Origin: Neisseriaceae bacterium | GTDB lineage: Bacteria > Pseudomonadota > Gammaproteobacteria > Burkholderiales > Chromobacteriaceae | Length of the DNA: 64,000 bases | Direction: 5' to 3' | Assembly: GCA_027489245.1 (NCBI GenBank) | Contig: JAIYAC010000025.1 | Coordinates: 62,001 to 126,000 of the forward strand | Shown: piece after piece, positions 54,492 to 63,992 of the stretch | Layout: each line of letters begins with the position of its first letter | Position numbering within the stretch: the first letter of the stretch is position 1 | The notes under the pieces: model-generated | Database searches by the model: none | Told to the model about the DNA's origin: nothing | Seen by the model: only the letters and a program-made list of their open reading frames with translations | Program-made: the position numbers and the translations under genes

Positions 54492-55235
54492 ATGAACAGC
54501 ATCAGCGTACTTACTTACAATCTGCACAAAGGCATGTCGCCATTGGGCGGGCAGGTACGCCTGCCGCAAATGGCGGCCGCGCTGCGCCAGCAAGCGGCGG
54601 ATGTGCTGTTTTTGCAAGAGGTACAAGGCCGGCATGATGGGCGGGCGGCGGGGCATGAAGGTTGGCCGCAGCACAGCTATCTGGCGCAGGCGCTACGGTA
54701 TGACGCCTGCTATGGCATGAATGCGCGCTACGATCACGGCCACCATGGCAATGCGGTGCTATCGCGCTTTGCGCAGCAGCTGGCGGCCAACCACGACCTG
54801 ACGGTGAACCGGCTGGAGCAGCGCGGCCTGCTGCATACCATCATCCAGCCCCCCGGCTGGCCCACGCCGGTAGCGTGCCTGTGCGGCCATTTCAATCTGC
54901 TGGGGCGCGCCAGGCAGCGGCAGTACCGTGTGCTGCTGGACTATCTGACGCGGCACGTGCCCCCGGCCATGCCGCTGATTCTGGCGGGCGACTTTAACGA
55001 CTGGCGCAGCGAGGCCGACCGCCACCTGTGGCAGGAAGCCGGCCTGTACGAGGTGCACGCCAGGCTGCACGGCCACCATGGCCGTAGCTTTCCGGCCCGT
55101 TTACCCCTGCTGCCATTAGACCGTATCTACGTGCGTGGCCTGGCAGTAGAGCAGGCTTCGGTCTGCCGTGGCCTGCCGTGGTCTGCGCTGTCAGACCATT
55201 TGCCCCTGCAGGCTACCTTGCGTTTGCCTGGCTAG
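54492..55235 (+). CDS. Endonuclease/exonuclease/phosphatase family protein
   Basis: A 247-residue EEP-fold hydrolase. Motifs: LTYNLHKG, LFLQEVQ, AGDFNDWRSE and the terminal SDHLPLQA. Enzymes of this fold act on DNA, RNA, lipids or phosphoinositides; in bacteria this length is often adjacent to cardiolipin synthase, which is not present here. Two motif copies (54658, 54783) fall in it. Confidence 0.88.
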   Translation: MNSISVLTYNLHKGMSPLGGQVRLPQMAAALRQQAADVLFLQEVQGRHDGRAAGHEGWPQHSYLAQALRYDACYGMNARYDHGHHGNAVLSRFAQQLAANHDLTVNRLEQRGLLHTIIQPPGWPTPVACLCGHFNLLGRARQRQYRVLLDYLTRHVPPAMPLILAGDFNDWRSEADRHLWQEAGLYEVHARLHGHHGRSFPARLPLLPLDRIYVRGLAVEQASVCRGLPWSALSDHLPLQATLRLPG

Positions 55236-55440
55236 CGGTCGGGCTGGCGGCCAGACGTTGCCGCTGTGTAAACGTTCTGCGGCTTTTCATTAAGGATTGT
55301 GAAGCAGCCCGCAAAAAGCCCACGTTGGTTATTGCAAATCATTCCTGTTATATCTAACATCGCCCCTCGCTGTACAAGCCAGCCGCCCCCTGCGGCAAGC
55401 CAGTCAGTTCTTTTTTTGACACCAGAAACCGAACCCGTAC

Positions 55441-56097
55441 ATGGCTTTCCGACTCTTTTCGCGCCGCGCCCGCCCTGCGGCCAACCCTGCTGGCGGCCTG
55501 GCGCTGCGTACCCTGTTGCAATGGCACTGGATCAGCTCGGCTATCTGTCTGGGCGGCATGCTGCTGTTTGCCATTACCGGCTTCACGCTAAACCACGCCA
55601 GCCAGATCGAAGCCAAACCGGCGATCACCAGCAAACAATACCCACTGCCCGCTACTCAGCTGGATCGGCTGCAGCTGCTGGCCGAAAGCGAGGCACCGCC
55701 ACCCACGCTGCCGCAAGACACCCTGACCTGGCTGGCCGGCGTGTGCCAGTGCCAGGTGGCCGACGCCGTACCGGAATGGTCGGCCGACGAGGTATACCTG
55801 CCCATGCCGCGCCCCGGTGGCGATGCCTGGCTGCGCATTAGCCTGGCCGACAAGCTGGTAGAGCACGAGGTCACCGACCGTGGCTGGCTGGCCTATTTCA
55901 ACGACCTGCACAAAGGCCGCCACACTGGTGATGCCTGGCGCTGGTTTATCGACCTGATCGCTATCGGCAGCGTGGTGTTTTGCGTCACTGGCCTGCTGAT
56001 CCTGCAAAAACACGCCGGCAACCGCCCGTCCACCTGGCCGCTATTCGGCCTGGGGCTGCTGCTGCCCGCCCTGATTGCCCTACTGACTATTCACTAA
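55441..56097 (+). CDS. PepSY-associated membrane protein, first gene of the macAB operon
   Basis: A 218-residue inner-membrane protein. One N-terminal hydrophobic helix (WISSAICLGGMLLFAITGFTLNH), a periplasmic PepSY-like part, and two C-terminal helices (FIDLIAIGSVVFCVTGLLIL and the last 25 residues). The pattern WHW followed by ITGFTLNHA is characteristic of PepSY-associated TM proteins, many of which are linked to iron reduction or siderophore uptake. It ends 6 bases before macA. No ribosome site is evident. The 205 bases upstream contain ATTGCAAATCATTCC, weakly Fur-like. Confidence 0.85.
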   Translation: MAFRLFSRRARPAANPAGGLALRTLLQWHWISSAICLGGMLLFAITGFTLNHASQIEAKPAITSKQYPLPATQLDRLQLLAESEAPPPTLPQDTLTWLAGVCQCQVADAVPEWSADEVYLPMPRPGGDAWLRISLADKLVEHEVTDRGWLAYFNDLHKGRHTGDAWRWFIDLIAIGSVVFCVTGLLILQKHAGNRPSTWPLFGLGLLLPALIALLTIH

Positions 56098-56103
56098 GCC
56101 CAC

Positions 56104-57879
56104 ATGAACCCGACTTCTTCCGCCCCTCGTCGCCGCACCGGCAAGCGCATTGCGCTGGCTGGCGGCATTGTTGCCGCGCTTGCGGCTGCCGGCTGGTATG
56201 GCTGGCAGCATTACCACGCCAAGGAAGATGCCCTGGCGCGCTACCTGACCGCCACCGTACAGCCAGGTGATATCGAAGACCTGGTCACCGCCACCGGCAG
56301 CTTGCAGCCCAGCGACTACGTAGACGTGGGGGCCCAGGTGTCCGGGCAGCTGGAAAAAATCTATGCCGAGGTGGGCTCGGTGGTGAAAAAAGGCGACCTG
56401 CTGGCCGAAATCGACTCTACCGTCTATAGCGCCACGGTCGACGCCCGACGCGCCGCCCTGAAAAACCTGCAAGCCACGCAGCAAGCGCGCGAGTCCGACC
56501 TGAAGCTGGCCGAGCAGCAGCTACAGCGCCAGCAAAACCTGGCGCGCGACAGCGCCACCAGCGAAGACAGCCTGCAGCAAGCCCAGGCCGGCGTGCGTAG
56601 CGCCCAGGCGCAGCTGGCGTCGGTGAAAGCCCAGATCGAGCAGGCCGAATCCACCCTGCGCGTAGACGAAACCAGCCTGAAGTACGCGCAGATACTGGCG
56701 CCCATGGACGGCGTAGTGGTGTCCATCTCGCTCAAACAGGGCCAGACCATCAACGCCAGCCAGTCGTCGCCTACGCTGCTGCGCATTGCCGACCTGTCCA
56801 CCATGACGGTGCAAACCCAGGTGTCCGAGGCCGACGTGACCCGTCTACGCCCCGGCATGCCGGTTTACTTCACTACGCTGGGTAGCCGCAATCGCCGCTA
56901 TCAGGGCGAGCTGCGCAAGGTAGAACCTACCCCCACCGTGAACAACAACGTGGTGCTGTACAACGCGCTGTTCGACGTCAAAAACCAGCAGCGTAACCTG
57001 CTGCCACAGATGACCGCGCAGGTGTTCTTTGTGGCAGCCGAGGCGCACGACACCCTGGTGGTACCGGCCGGTGCGGTCAAGCTGGCGCGTATGGCGCCGG
57101 GGAGCCGCCGTGCTGATGGCGAGGCGTCCAGCCCGGCTGGCGCGCCGCCACGTGGCGAGGCCAGCGCGGGCAAAGGCCAGGTGTCGGCTACGGCACAGCC
57201 AGGCAAGGCTGCGGCCAACCGTCACGACACCACCCGGCCTGACGCGCAGGCCAGGCCGGCGCAGGGCGCTATGCCGCCTTCCGCTGCGGGCGAGCGCCCG
57301 GCCGGCTTTGGCGGCGCAGCGCTGTCCGACGCCGAGCGCGAAGCGCGCCGCAAACAGTTTGAAAGCATGACGCCCGAGCAGCGCGAAGCCTGGCGCGCCC
57401 GCCGCGCCGAGCAGCGCCAGGCGCAGGGCGAGGGCGGTATGCCGCCGGCTGGCCCGCGCGCAGCGGGTGCCGAGCCAGCGGCCAAGCGTGGCGACACAGC
57501 CAGCAGCGACAAAGCCGCTAAAGCCGGCGCTGCGGCCAACCCGGTGGCCACCACGGCCCGCGTCAAGCCACGCGAGCTGCCGGTGTGGAGCGGGGTGGGC
57601 AATGGCCGCCAGCAGCGCCCGCGCGAGGGGACCGTGCGCGTGGTCTTGCCGGACAACAGCATCGTGGAGCGCAAAGTTACCGTGGGCATTACCGACCGGG
57701 TCAGCTACCAGGTGCTGGCCGGCCTGAAGCCGGGCGAGCGTGTGATCGTGGGCGAGAAGGCGCAAGACAAGGAAGCCGCCCGCAGCAGCAACCGCAACGC
57801 CGACATGGGCCCGCCAGGCATGGGCGCACCGGGTATGGGCGCACCGATGGGCGGCAGCACGGGGGCACGTAGCCGATGA
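56104..57879 (+). CDS. macA: MacA-type periplasmic adaptor with large low-complexity insertion
   Basis: A 591-residue membrane-fusion protein. N-terminal membrane helix about residues 16-33, lipoyl half [21 protein letters not shown], helical hairpin rich in Gln/Ala, second half [18 protein letters not shown], then a beta-barrel ([11 protein letters not shown]). Between residues about 330 and 505 there is an insertion rich in Ala, Pro, Arg and Gly that contains an ordered-looking charged piece ([23 protein letters not shown]). The normal end follows ([26 protein letters not shown]). Ordinary MacA proteins are near 370-400 residues. ATGA overlap with macB. Confidence 0.9.
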   Translation: MNPTSSAPRRRTGKRIALAGGIVAALAAAGWYGWQHYHAKEDALARYLTATVQPGDIEDLVTATGSLQPSDYVDVGAQVSGQLEKIYAEVGSVVKKGDLLAEIDSTVYSATVDARRAALKNLQATQQARESDLKLAEQQLQRQQNLARDSATSEDSLQQAQAGVRSAQAQLASVKAQIEQAESTLRVDETSLKYAQILAPMDGVVVSISLKQGQTINASQSSPTLLRIADLSTMTVQTQVSEADVTRLRPGMPVYFTTLGSRNRRYQGELRKVEPTPTVNNNVVLYNALFDVKNQQRNLLPQMTAQVFFVAAEAHDTLVVPAGAVKLARMAPGSRRADGEASSPAGAPPRGEASAGKGQVSATAQPGKAAANRHDTTRPDAQARPAQGAMPPSAAGERPAGFGGAALSDAEREARRKQFESMTPEQREAWRARRAEQRQAQGEGGMPPAGPRAAGAEPAAKRGDTASSDKAAKAGAAANPVATTARVKPRELPVWSGVGNGRQQRPREGTVRVVLPDNSIVERKVTVGITDRVSYQVLAGLKPGERVIVGEKAQDKEAARSSNRNADMGPPGMGAPGMGAPMGGSTGARSR

Positions 57880-59822
57880 GCCAGCCGCAGCAAGCCGTGC
57901 CGCTGATCCAGTTGTCGGCGGTGACCAAGTCTTACCGCCAGGGCGAGCTGGAAAGCACCGTGCTGCACGGCATCGACCTGGCGATTCACGAAGGCGAGTT
58001 CCTGGCCATTGTCGGCGCATCCGGCTCTGGCAAGTCCACGCTGATGAATATCCTGGGCTGCCTGGACCGCCCCGGCAGTGGCAGCTACCGCTTTCGCGGC
58101 CAGGACGTGAGCGGCCTCAGCCGCGACGAGCTGGCGCGCCTGCGCCGTGAAGAGTTCGGCTTTGTGTTTCAGAGCTACCACCTGATCGCCGCCGGTACGG
58201 CGGTAGAAAACGTGGAAATGCCCGCCATGTACGCCGGTGTGCCGCACGCCGAGCGCCGCGCGCGCGCGGTGCAGCTGCTGCGCGAGCTGGGGCTGGAAGA
58301 GCGGCTATACCACCGCCCCAGCCAGCTGTCCGGTGGCCAGCAGCAGCGGGTATCCATTGCCCGTGCGCTGATGAACGGCGGCCGCATCATTCTGGCGGAT
58401 GAACCCACCGGCGCGCTGGACAGCAAAAGCGGCGCCGACGTGATGCGCCTGCTGAAAGACCTGTCGCAGCGCGGCCATACCGTGATCCTGATTACCCACG
58501 CCGCCGAAGTGGCCGCACACGCCAGCCGCGTGATCGAAATCCGCGACGGCCATATCCTCAGCGACAGCGGTAGCCAGGACAAGCTTGCGGCCAACTACCA
58601 GCCGCCGCTGGTACACCGTGCTTTCAGCACGCTGGCCGACCTGCTGGAAACCGTGCGCCTGGCGCTGCGCTCGCTGCGCGGCAACCTGTTTCGCGCCGTG
58701 CTCACGCTGCTGGGTATTGTCATTGGCGTGGGCTCGGTGATTGCCATGATGGCCATCGGCGACGGCGCCAAACAGCGCGTGGTGGACAATATCAGCGCCA
58801 TGGGCAGCAACCTGCTGCTGGTGCGCCCCGGCGGCAGCAACCAGCGCGGCTTTAGCCCGTCCACGCTGGTGCTGGAAGACGTGGCGGCCATCAATAAACA
58901 GGTGGACAACGTGCTGGCGGCGGTGCCGGAGCAGCAGAACAGCGTGACGCTGCGTGCCGGCGAAAACGACGTCAGCACCACGCTGATTGCTACCTCGGCC
59001 AGCTACCCGCTGGCGCGTAACTGGGCGCTGTCCAGCGGTACCTTTTTTACCGATGATGACGACGAAAGCTACGCCGGCGTGGCCGTGCTGGGCAAAACCG
59101 CTGCCGAGAACCTGTTCCCCGGCAACCCCAGCCCGCTGGGCGAGTTCGTCATGGCCAATAACGTGATGCTGCAGGTGGTGGGCATCATGAGCCGCAAAGG
59201 CGCCTCGCCCGGCGGCCAGGACCAGGACGATGTGATCATCGTGCCGTACGCCACCAACAACCTGCGTATCTCTGGTGCACGCAGCCTGCGCAATGTGAAC
59301 GTGGCGGTGAAAGACGTCGCCCGCATCGACGAAACCCAGGCCGCGGTAGAGCAGCTGCTGGCCGAGCGCCACGGCAAGGTGGATTTCCAGATCCGCAATA
59401 TGGCGTCCATCATCGCCACCACCGAAGAAACGCAAAACACCATGACCCTGCTGCTGGGCGCGATTGCCGCCATTTCGCTGCTGGTGGGCGGCATCGGCGT
59501 GATGAACATCATGCTGGTGTCGGTTACCGAGCGTACCCGCGAGATCGGCATCCGCATGGCCACCGGGGCGCGCGAGCGCAACATCCTGCAGCAGTTTCTG
59601 ATCGAGGCGCTGGTTGTGTCCGCCATCGGTGGCGTTATCGGCGTGGTGGCCGGGCTGGGCACCGCCTGGCTGATCGCTGCCTTCGATACCCCGGTCAAGA
59701 TCACCCTGATGCCGGTACTGCTGGCCTTTGGCTGCGCGTTTTCCACCGGCCTGCTATTCGGCTATCTGCCGGCACGCAAGGCCGCCCAGATGGACCCGGT
59801 GACGGCACTGGCGTCGGATTAG
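57876..59822 (+). CDS. macB: MacB-type ABC exporter (ATPase plus permease)
   Basis: A 648-residue fused exporter. The N-terminal ATPase has Walker [10 protein letters not shown] (residues 47-55), signature [10 protein letters not shown] and Walker B in [12 protein letters not shown]. After a linker come the first membrane helix ([20 protein letters not shown]), a large periplasmic domain, and three C-terminal helices with [18 protein letters not shown]. MacB uses ATP to drive export of periplasmic substrates through the adaptor and the outer-membrane factor. In some betaproteobacteria and pseudomonads this trio handles siderophores; the link to PepSY here fits but does not prove that. Confidence 0.95.
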   Translation: MSQPQQAVPLIQLSAVTKSYRQGELESTVLHGIDLAIHEGEFLAIVGASGSGKSTLMNILGCLDRPGSGSYRFRGQDVSGLSRDELARLRREEFGFVFQSYHLIAAGTAVENVEMPAMYAGVPHAERRARAVQLLRELGLEERLYHRPSQLSGGQQQRVSIARALMNGGRIILADEPTGALDSKSGADVMRLLKDLSQRGHTVILITHAAEVAAHASRVIEIRDGHILSDSGSQDKLAANYQPPLVHRAFSTLADLLETVRLALRSLRGNLFRAVLTLLGIVIGVGSVIAMMAIGDGAKQRVVDNISAMGSNLLLVRPGGSNQRGFSPSTLVLEDVAAINKQVDNVLAAVPEQQNSVTLRAGENDVSTTLIATSASYPLARNWALSSGTFFTDDDDESYAGVAVLGKTAAENLFPGNPSPLGEFVMANNVMLQVVGIMSRKGASPGGQDQDDVIIVPYATNNLRISGARSLRNVNVAVKDVARIDETQAAVEQLLAERHGKVDFQIRNMASIIATTEETQNTMTLLLGAIAAISLLVGGIGVMNIMLVSVTERTREIGIRMATGARERNILQQFLIEALVVSAIGGVIGVVAGLGTAWLIAAFDTPVKITLMPVLLAFGCAFSTGLLFGYLPARKAAQMDPVTALASD

Positions 59823-59830
59823 GAGCTTTC

Positions 59831-61219
59831 ATGTACAACAAGACGCTTACCCTGGCCGTGCTGGCCGCCCTGCTGGCCGGCTGCGCGCAGACTACGCCAC
59901 CACAAGACTCCGCCTTGCCGCTGCCCGGCGCCTGGCAGGCCACCCCTGCGGCCAAGCCTGGTGCCGCCGTACTGAACGATAGCTGGTGGCAGCTGTTTGG
60001 CGCCGCCGAGCTCAACCGCCTGGTGGACCAGGCACTGGCCGGTAGCCCGGACCTGGCACAAGCCGCTGCACGCTTGCAGCAGGCACAGGCCAGCGCCGAT
60101 AGCAGCGCCGCCAGCCTGTTTCCGGCCATCAGCCTGTCCGGTAGCAGCACCCAGCGTGAAACCGAGACCGCCAATGGCGCCAGCAGCACCAGCAAAAGCA
60201 GCAGCCTGTCTGCCGGCATCAGCTACGAGCTGGACCTGTGGGGCAAGGTGGCGGCCAGCCAGCGTGCCGCTGCGGCCAACCTGCAGGGCAGCCAGTACGA
60301 CCTGGCCACCGCCCGCCAGACGCTGCTGGCGGCAGTGGTGAATGCCTACTTCCAGCTGCAAGCCGTACGCGACCGCCTGGCGCTGGCACAGGCCAGCCTG
60401 CACGACAGCCGCCAGCTGCTGGACATCAGCGAAGCCAAACTACGGCATGGCGCCGCCACCGAGCTGGATGTCAGCCAGGTACGCAGCAGCTGGCTGGCGC
60501 AGCAGGCCACCGTATTGAGCCTGCAAAACCAGCAGCAGCCGCTGCTTAACAGCCTGGCCATTCTGGCCGGCCAGCTGCCGCAGGGCTTTAGCGTGGCCAG
60601 CGAGCCGCTGCTGGCGCTGGCGGTGCCGGACGTGCCCGCCGGTTTGCCGTCCGAGGTACTGCGCCGCCGGCCGGATATCGCCAAGGCAGAAAGCGAGCTG
60701 GAAGCTGCTGCGGCCAACCTGGACGCCGCCCGCGCCGCGCTGTACCCCAGCCTGCAGCTGTCCGGTAGCGCCGGCCTGGCTTCTAGCGCCTTGCTGTCGC
60801 TGTCTGGCGCCACGCAAAGCCTGAGCCTGGGGGCCAGCCTGGCGCAAAGCCTGTTTGACGGCGGCAAGCTGCGCGCCCAAGTGGCCAGCAGCCAGGCGGC
60901 ACGCCAGCAGCTGCTGCACAGCTACCGTAAAACCACGCTCACGGCGCTGGGCGAAGTCGAAGACGCGCTGAATGCCGTGGCACTGGCGCGCCAGCAGGAG
61001 CGCTTGCAACAGCAAGCGAGCCGAGAGGCAGAGCGCACACTGCAGCTCACCCGCATTCGCCAGCGCGAAGGGCTGGTGGACATGGCCACGCTGCTATCGG
61101 CACAAAAAAGCCACGCCAGCAGCCGCGATAGCCTGCTGCAACAGCGGCTGGCGCGCCAGCAGGCCACCGTCACGCTGATCAAGGCGCTGGGCGGCGGCTG
61201 GCAGGGCCGCGGCGGCTGA
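59831..61219 (+). CDS. Outer-membrane efflux lipoprotein, NodT family (partner of MacAB)
   Basis: A 462-residue TolC-like protein. Lipobox LLAGC at about residue 18, then DSWWQLFGAAELNRLVDQAL and the diagnostic RRRPDIAKAESELEAAAANL of OEP repeat 2. AGGAG precedes the ATG; it starts 8 bases after macB, as the last gene of the four-gene operon PepSY-macA-macB-OMF. Two perfect AGGTTGGCCGCA copies (60271, 60709) fall in the gene, both coding for Ala-Ala-Asn-Leu. Confidence 0.93.
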   Translation: MYNKTLTLAVLAALLAGCAQTTPPQDSALPLPGAWQATPAAKPGAAVLNDSWWQLFGAAELNRLVDQALAGSPDLAQAAARLQQAQASADSSAASLFPAISLSGSSTQRETETANGASSTSKSSSLSAGISYELDLWGKVAASQRAAAANLQGSQYDLATARQTLLAAVVNAYFQLQAVRDRLALAQASLHDSRQLLDISEAKLRHGAATELDVSQVRSSWLAQQATVLSLQNQQQPLLNSLAILAGQLPQGFSVASEPLLALAVPDVPAGLPSEVLRRRPDIAKAESELEAAAANLDAARAALYPSLQLSGSAGLASSALLSLSGATQSLSLGASLAQSLFDGGKLRAQVASSQAARQQLLHSYRKTTLTALGEVEDALNAVALARQQERLQQQASREAERTLQLTRIRQREGLVDMATLLSAQKSHASSRDSLLQQRLARQQATVTLIKALGGGWQGRGG

Positions 61220-61293
61220 TAGGGCAAGTAGCCTGCCATCGCGGGATATGGCACGGCTGCGTATCCAAGCAAGCGCTGTTTATGCTTTATGAA

Positions 61294-61345
61294 TTGTAAC
61301 TGGCTGCGCTTTTGATATGATAATAGTTCTCAAATAGATTATTAT
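61294..61345 (+). promoter_or_regulatory. Promoter with Fur-box-like overlap in front of the DUF3857 gene
   Basis: TTGTAA (61294-61299), 16-base spacer, TATGAT (61316-61321). TGATAATAGTTCTCAAATA and ATTATTATT follow (61318-61345); read on the other strand this is TTGAGAACTATTATCA, a Fur-type word. It is the only AT-rich stretch nearby. Confidence 0.6.
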
Positions 61346-61352
61346 TAGCAAA

Positions 61353-62543
61353 ATGAAAACACAGCGCCTGTTCCACTTGGTTTTGCTGGCCAGCCTGCCG
61401 GCCTGGGCCGAAGTCAATCTGGTCTATCACCTGGATATGCAGTTGCAGCCCGGGAGCCGTGCCGCGGAATTGACGCGCGACATCCTGCTGGAAGACGACA
61501 GCGACGTGGCGCGCAACCGCGTGCGCCAGCTGGAATACCACCCTGCATGGCAGAAAGTCACGCTGCTGGAAGCCTATACCGTGCTGCCGGATGGCCGCCG
61601 GGTGGCGGTACCGGCGTCTGCCGTGGTGGATCAGCCGTACAGCCAGTCGCAAGGCAACCGCTACACGCAAAGCATGCGCAGCCTGGATGTGGCCTTCCCG
61701 CAAGCCCAGAAGGGCGCGCGTGTGGTGTACCGCTTTCGTACCGACAGCCAGCTGCTGCCGCTACAACTACGGCAGGGCGATTTTTACCCGGATAGCGTGA
61801 AGAACCTGCGCTCGGTGCGTTTCAGCCTTAGTGCACCGCATAGCCTGGGCCTGAAGGTAGCCGCCAACACAGCCACTGCAGAACAGCAGCTGGCCGATGG
61901 TCGCGTGCAATGGCAGGCGCAATGGCAGCTGGGGGCGGATGGTGCGCAGCCCGTACCGCATTTGGCGTATTCGGCGTATCGCGACTGGTCGGCCCTGGGG
62001 CAGGCCTATGCACAGCTATGGCCGCAGCGGCAGCCGTCGGCTGCCATCAAGGACAAGGCGGCACAGCTGGTGGCCGCGAGCAATGGCGACCGCCTGAAGG
62101 AAATGCAGGCGTTGTACCGCTGGGTGGCCGAGCTGCCGGCTCAGTACCTGGCCTACAGCAGCCGTGCGCTGCAGCCGCATGCTGCCGAGCAGGTGATGGC
62201 ACAGGGCTACGGCAATAGCCGCGACAAGGTAGCGCTGCTGCAGGCGTTGTTGGCCGCACGCGGTATCGACAGCTACCCGCAGCTGGCCAGGCGCCAGGGC
62301 AGGGCAATGCCGCTGCTGCCCACCAGCCTGGCGTTTGATTACGTGCTGTTGCACGTGCCGGCGCAGGACGGCATGCGCGCGCAGTGGCTGGACCCGGCCG
62401 AGCGCATGAGCGCAGGGGCAGAAACCACCGTGTCTGTTGTGGCAGAAGCAACGCCGCTGCCGTTTGGCGCCGGCTTCAGCCCAGCCTTGCTGGGCAGCCC
62501 GCAGTTGCCGCTACGCGCACCGTACGACCCGCGGCCGTTTTAA
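61353..62543 (+). CDS. DUF3857 / transglutaminase-like protein with substituted active site
   Basis: A 396-residue secreted protein. Signal peptide about residues 1-19. N-terminal DUF3857 beta-domain (RQLEYHPAWQKVTLLEAY, VLPDGRRVAVPASAVVDQPY), then a transglutaminase-like core (LYRWVAELPAQYLAYSS). In active relatives the core reads GDCKDK and FNHV; here the places read GYGNSRDK with Ser289 instead of Cys, and FDYV with Tyr330 instead of His. WLDPAER keeps the Asp. It is therefore probably a binding or scaffold version. It starts the possible Fur-controlled group with the DUF2271 and DUF4198 genes. Confidence 0.85.
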   Translation: MKTQRLFHLVLLASLPAWAEVNLVYHLDMQLQPGSRAAELTRDILLEDDSDVARNRVRQLEYHPAWQKVTLLEAYTVLPDGRRVAVPASAVVDQPYSQSQGNRYTQSMRSLDVAFPQAQKGARVVYRFRTDSQLLPLQLRQGDFYPDSVKNLRSVRFSLSAPHSLGLKVAANTATAEQQLADGRVQWQAQWQLGADGAQPVPHLAYSAYRDWSALGQAYAQLWPQRQPSAAIKDKAAQLVAASNGDRLKEMQALYRWVAELPAQYLAYSSRALQPHAAEQVMAQGYGNSRDKVALLQALLAARGIDSYPQLARRQGRAMPLLPTSLAFDYVLLHVPAQDGMRAQWLDPAERMSAGAETTVSVVAEATPLPFGAGFSPALLGSPQLPLRAPYDPRPF

Positions 62544-62603
62544 CCTGATTTTGCATTGCAGCTCCGGCTGCACTTTACCCACCCCCTCCTAGCGAGTTTG
62601 AGC

Positions 62604-63116
62604 ATGAAATACCGTTACCCCGTGGCGCTGGCGTTGGCGTCTGCCGCCGCACCAGGCATGGCGGCCAACCTGGCCGTGAAAGTAGAACTGCCGCAGCTGA
62701 ATGTGGCCGAGTACCACCGCCCTTATCTGGCCATGTGGCTGGAAACCGCGGACCAGCAGTTCGCCGGCAACCTGTCGGTGTGGTACGACATGAAAAAGAA
62801 AGACAACGCCGGCACCAAATGGGTAAACGACATGCGTCAGTGGTGGCGCAAGAGCGGCCGCGAGCTGACCCTGCCGGTAGATGGTGTGTCCAGCGCCACC
62901 CGCGCACCGGGCGAGCACACGCTGGTGTTTGCCGACAATAAATCGGTGCTGGGCAAGCTAGCACCAGGCGCCTACCAGGTGGTGGTAGAGGTGGCGCGTG
63001 AAGCCGGTGGCCGCGAGCTGGTCCGCGTGCCGCTGCAATGGCCGCCCAAAGGCGAAAAGCAAACCAGCGCCCAGGGTAAGGGCGAGCTGGGCAAGATTAC
63101 CGTTACCGCCAAATAA
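62604..63116 (+). CDS. DUF2271 family secreted protein
   Basis: A 170-residue protein with a signal peptide (MKYRYPVALALASAAAPGMAA, cleavage near residue 21). The mature part has the DUF2271 sequence YLAMWLETADQQFAGNLSVWYD and NDMRQWWRKSGRE, then a beta-rich second half (PGAYQVVVEVAREAGGRELV). The family is often beside PepSY-TM, DUF4198 and ApbE genes under iron control; a PepSY gene (55441) is here but ApbE is not. Start at 62604 gives a proper signal peptide. Followed by the DUF4198 gene after 15 bases. Confidence 0.87.
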   Translation: MKYRYPVALALASAAAPGMAANLAVKVELPQLNVAEYHRPYLAMWLETADQQFAGNLSVWYDMKKKDNAGTKWVNDMRQWWRKSGRELTLPVDGVSSATRAPGEHTLVFADNKSVLGKLAPGAYQVVVEVAREAGGRELVRVPLQWPPKGEKQTSAQGKGELGKITVTAK

Positions 63117-63131
63117 GCAGGAGCACACACC

Positions 63132-63992
63132 ATGAACAAGAAACTGCTTGCCCTGGCCGCTATGGCACTGGTGTCTCTGGGCGCCCAGGCGCACCGTGGC
63201 TGGCTGCTGCCCTCTGCTGGTGCCATTGAAGGCGACAAGCCGTGGGTGACCGTGGATGCTGCCATCTCCGAAGCGTTGTTCGACTTTGAGCACCAGCCGC
63301 TGAAGCTGGATGGCCTCAGCATCACCGGCCCCGATGGCGCGGCGGTGAACCCGCAGAACATCACCAGCAGCCGCTTCCGCAACAGCTTTGATATCGAGCT
63401 GACGCAGCAGGGCAGCTACCGTGTCTCGCTGGTGAGCGAAGGTGCCATGGCCAGCTACAAGCTGGGCAACGAAGTAAAACGTGTGCGTGGTACCCCCGAC
63501 ACCATCGACCAGCAGATCCCGGCCGGTGCGACCGACGTAAGCAAGTCGCTCAGCGTGAGCCGCATCGAGACCTTTGTCACCGCGGGCAAACCGAGCAACG
63601 GCGTACAACAGCCGGTTGGCAAAGGCCTGGAGCTGCAAGCCGTCAGCCACCCCAACGAGCTGTTTGCCGGTGACAACAGCAGCTTCCGCCTGCTGATGGA
63701 TGGCAAACCGGTAGCCGGTGTACCTGTCAGCGTGGTGCGTGGCGGCGTGCGCCATAGCGGCCTGCTGGACGAGCAGGTGTACACCACCGACGCCAAAGGC
63801 GACATCAAGGTGAGCTGGAAGCAAGGTGGCATGTATTGGGTCAACGCCAGCTGGCCCAAGCGCGATGCCATGCCGCAAGGCGGCCAGCCGCCGGTAGCCG
63901 CCAAGCCTGGCCAGGCCGCCCCGACAGGGATGCCACCGGCCATGCCGCCGTTCCGCGCCAGCTACACCGCCACACTGGAAGTGCTGCCGTAA
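63132..63992 (+). CDS. DUF4198 family secreted protein
   Basis: A 286-residue protein with a signal peptide (cleavage AQA, near residue 20), then HRGWLLPSAGAI. The His right after the cleavage site and the HRGWLLPS sequence are typical of DUF4198, thought to be metal-related periplasmic proteins. C-terminal Ig-like domain (VAGVPVSVVRGGVRHSG, DAKGDIKVSWKQGGMYWVNA). A Pro/Gly/Ala segment lies before the last strand. CAGGAG precedes the ATG. It is the last complete gene in the window. Confidence 0.88.
   Translation: MNKKLLALAAMALVSLGAQAHRGWLLPSAGAIEGDKPWVTVDAAISEALFDFEHQPLKLDGLSITGPDGAAVNPQNITSSRFRNSFDIELTQQGSYRVSLVSEGAMASYKLGNEVKRVRGTPDTIDQQIPAGATDVSKSLSVSRIETFVTAGKPSNGVQQPVGKGLELQAVSHPNELFAGDNSSFRLLMDGKPVAGVPVSVVRGGVRHSGLLDEQVYTTDAKGDIKVSWKQGGMYWVNASWPKRDAMPQGGQPPVAAKPGQAAPTGMPPAMPPFRASYTATLEVLP

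Noticed and set aside
55330-55375. ATTGCAAATCATTCC as a Fur box before the PepSY-macAB operon
   Set aside because: Only a partial match on one side. Kept as a remark in the PepSY entry but not called as a site.
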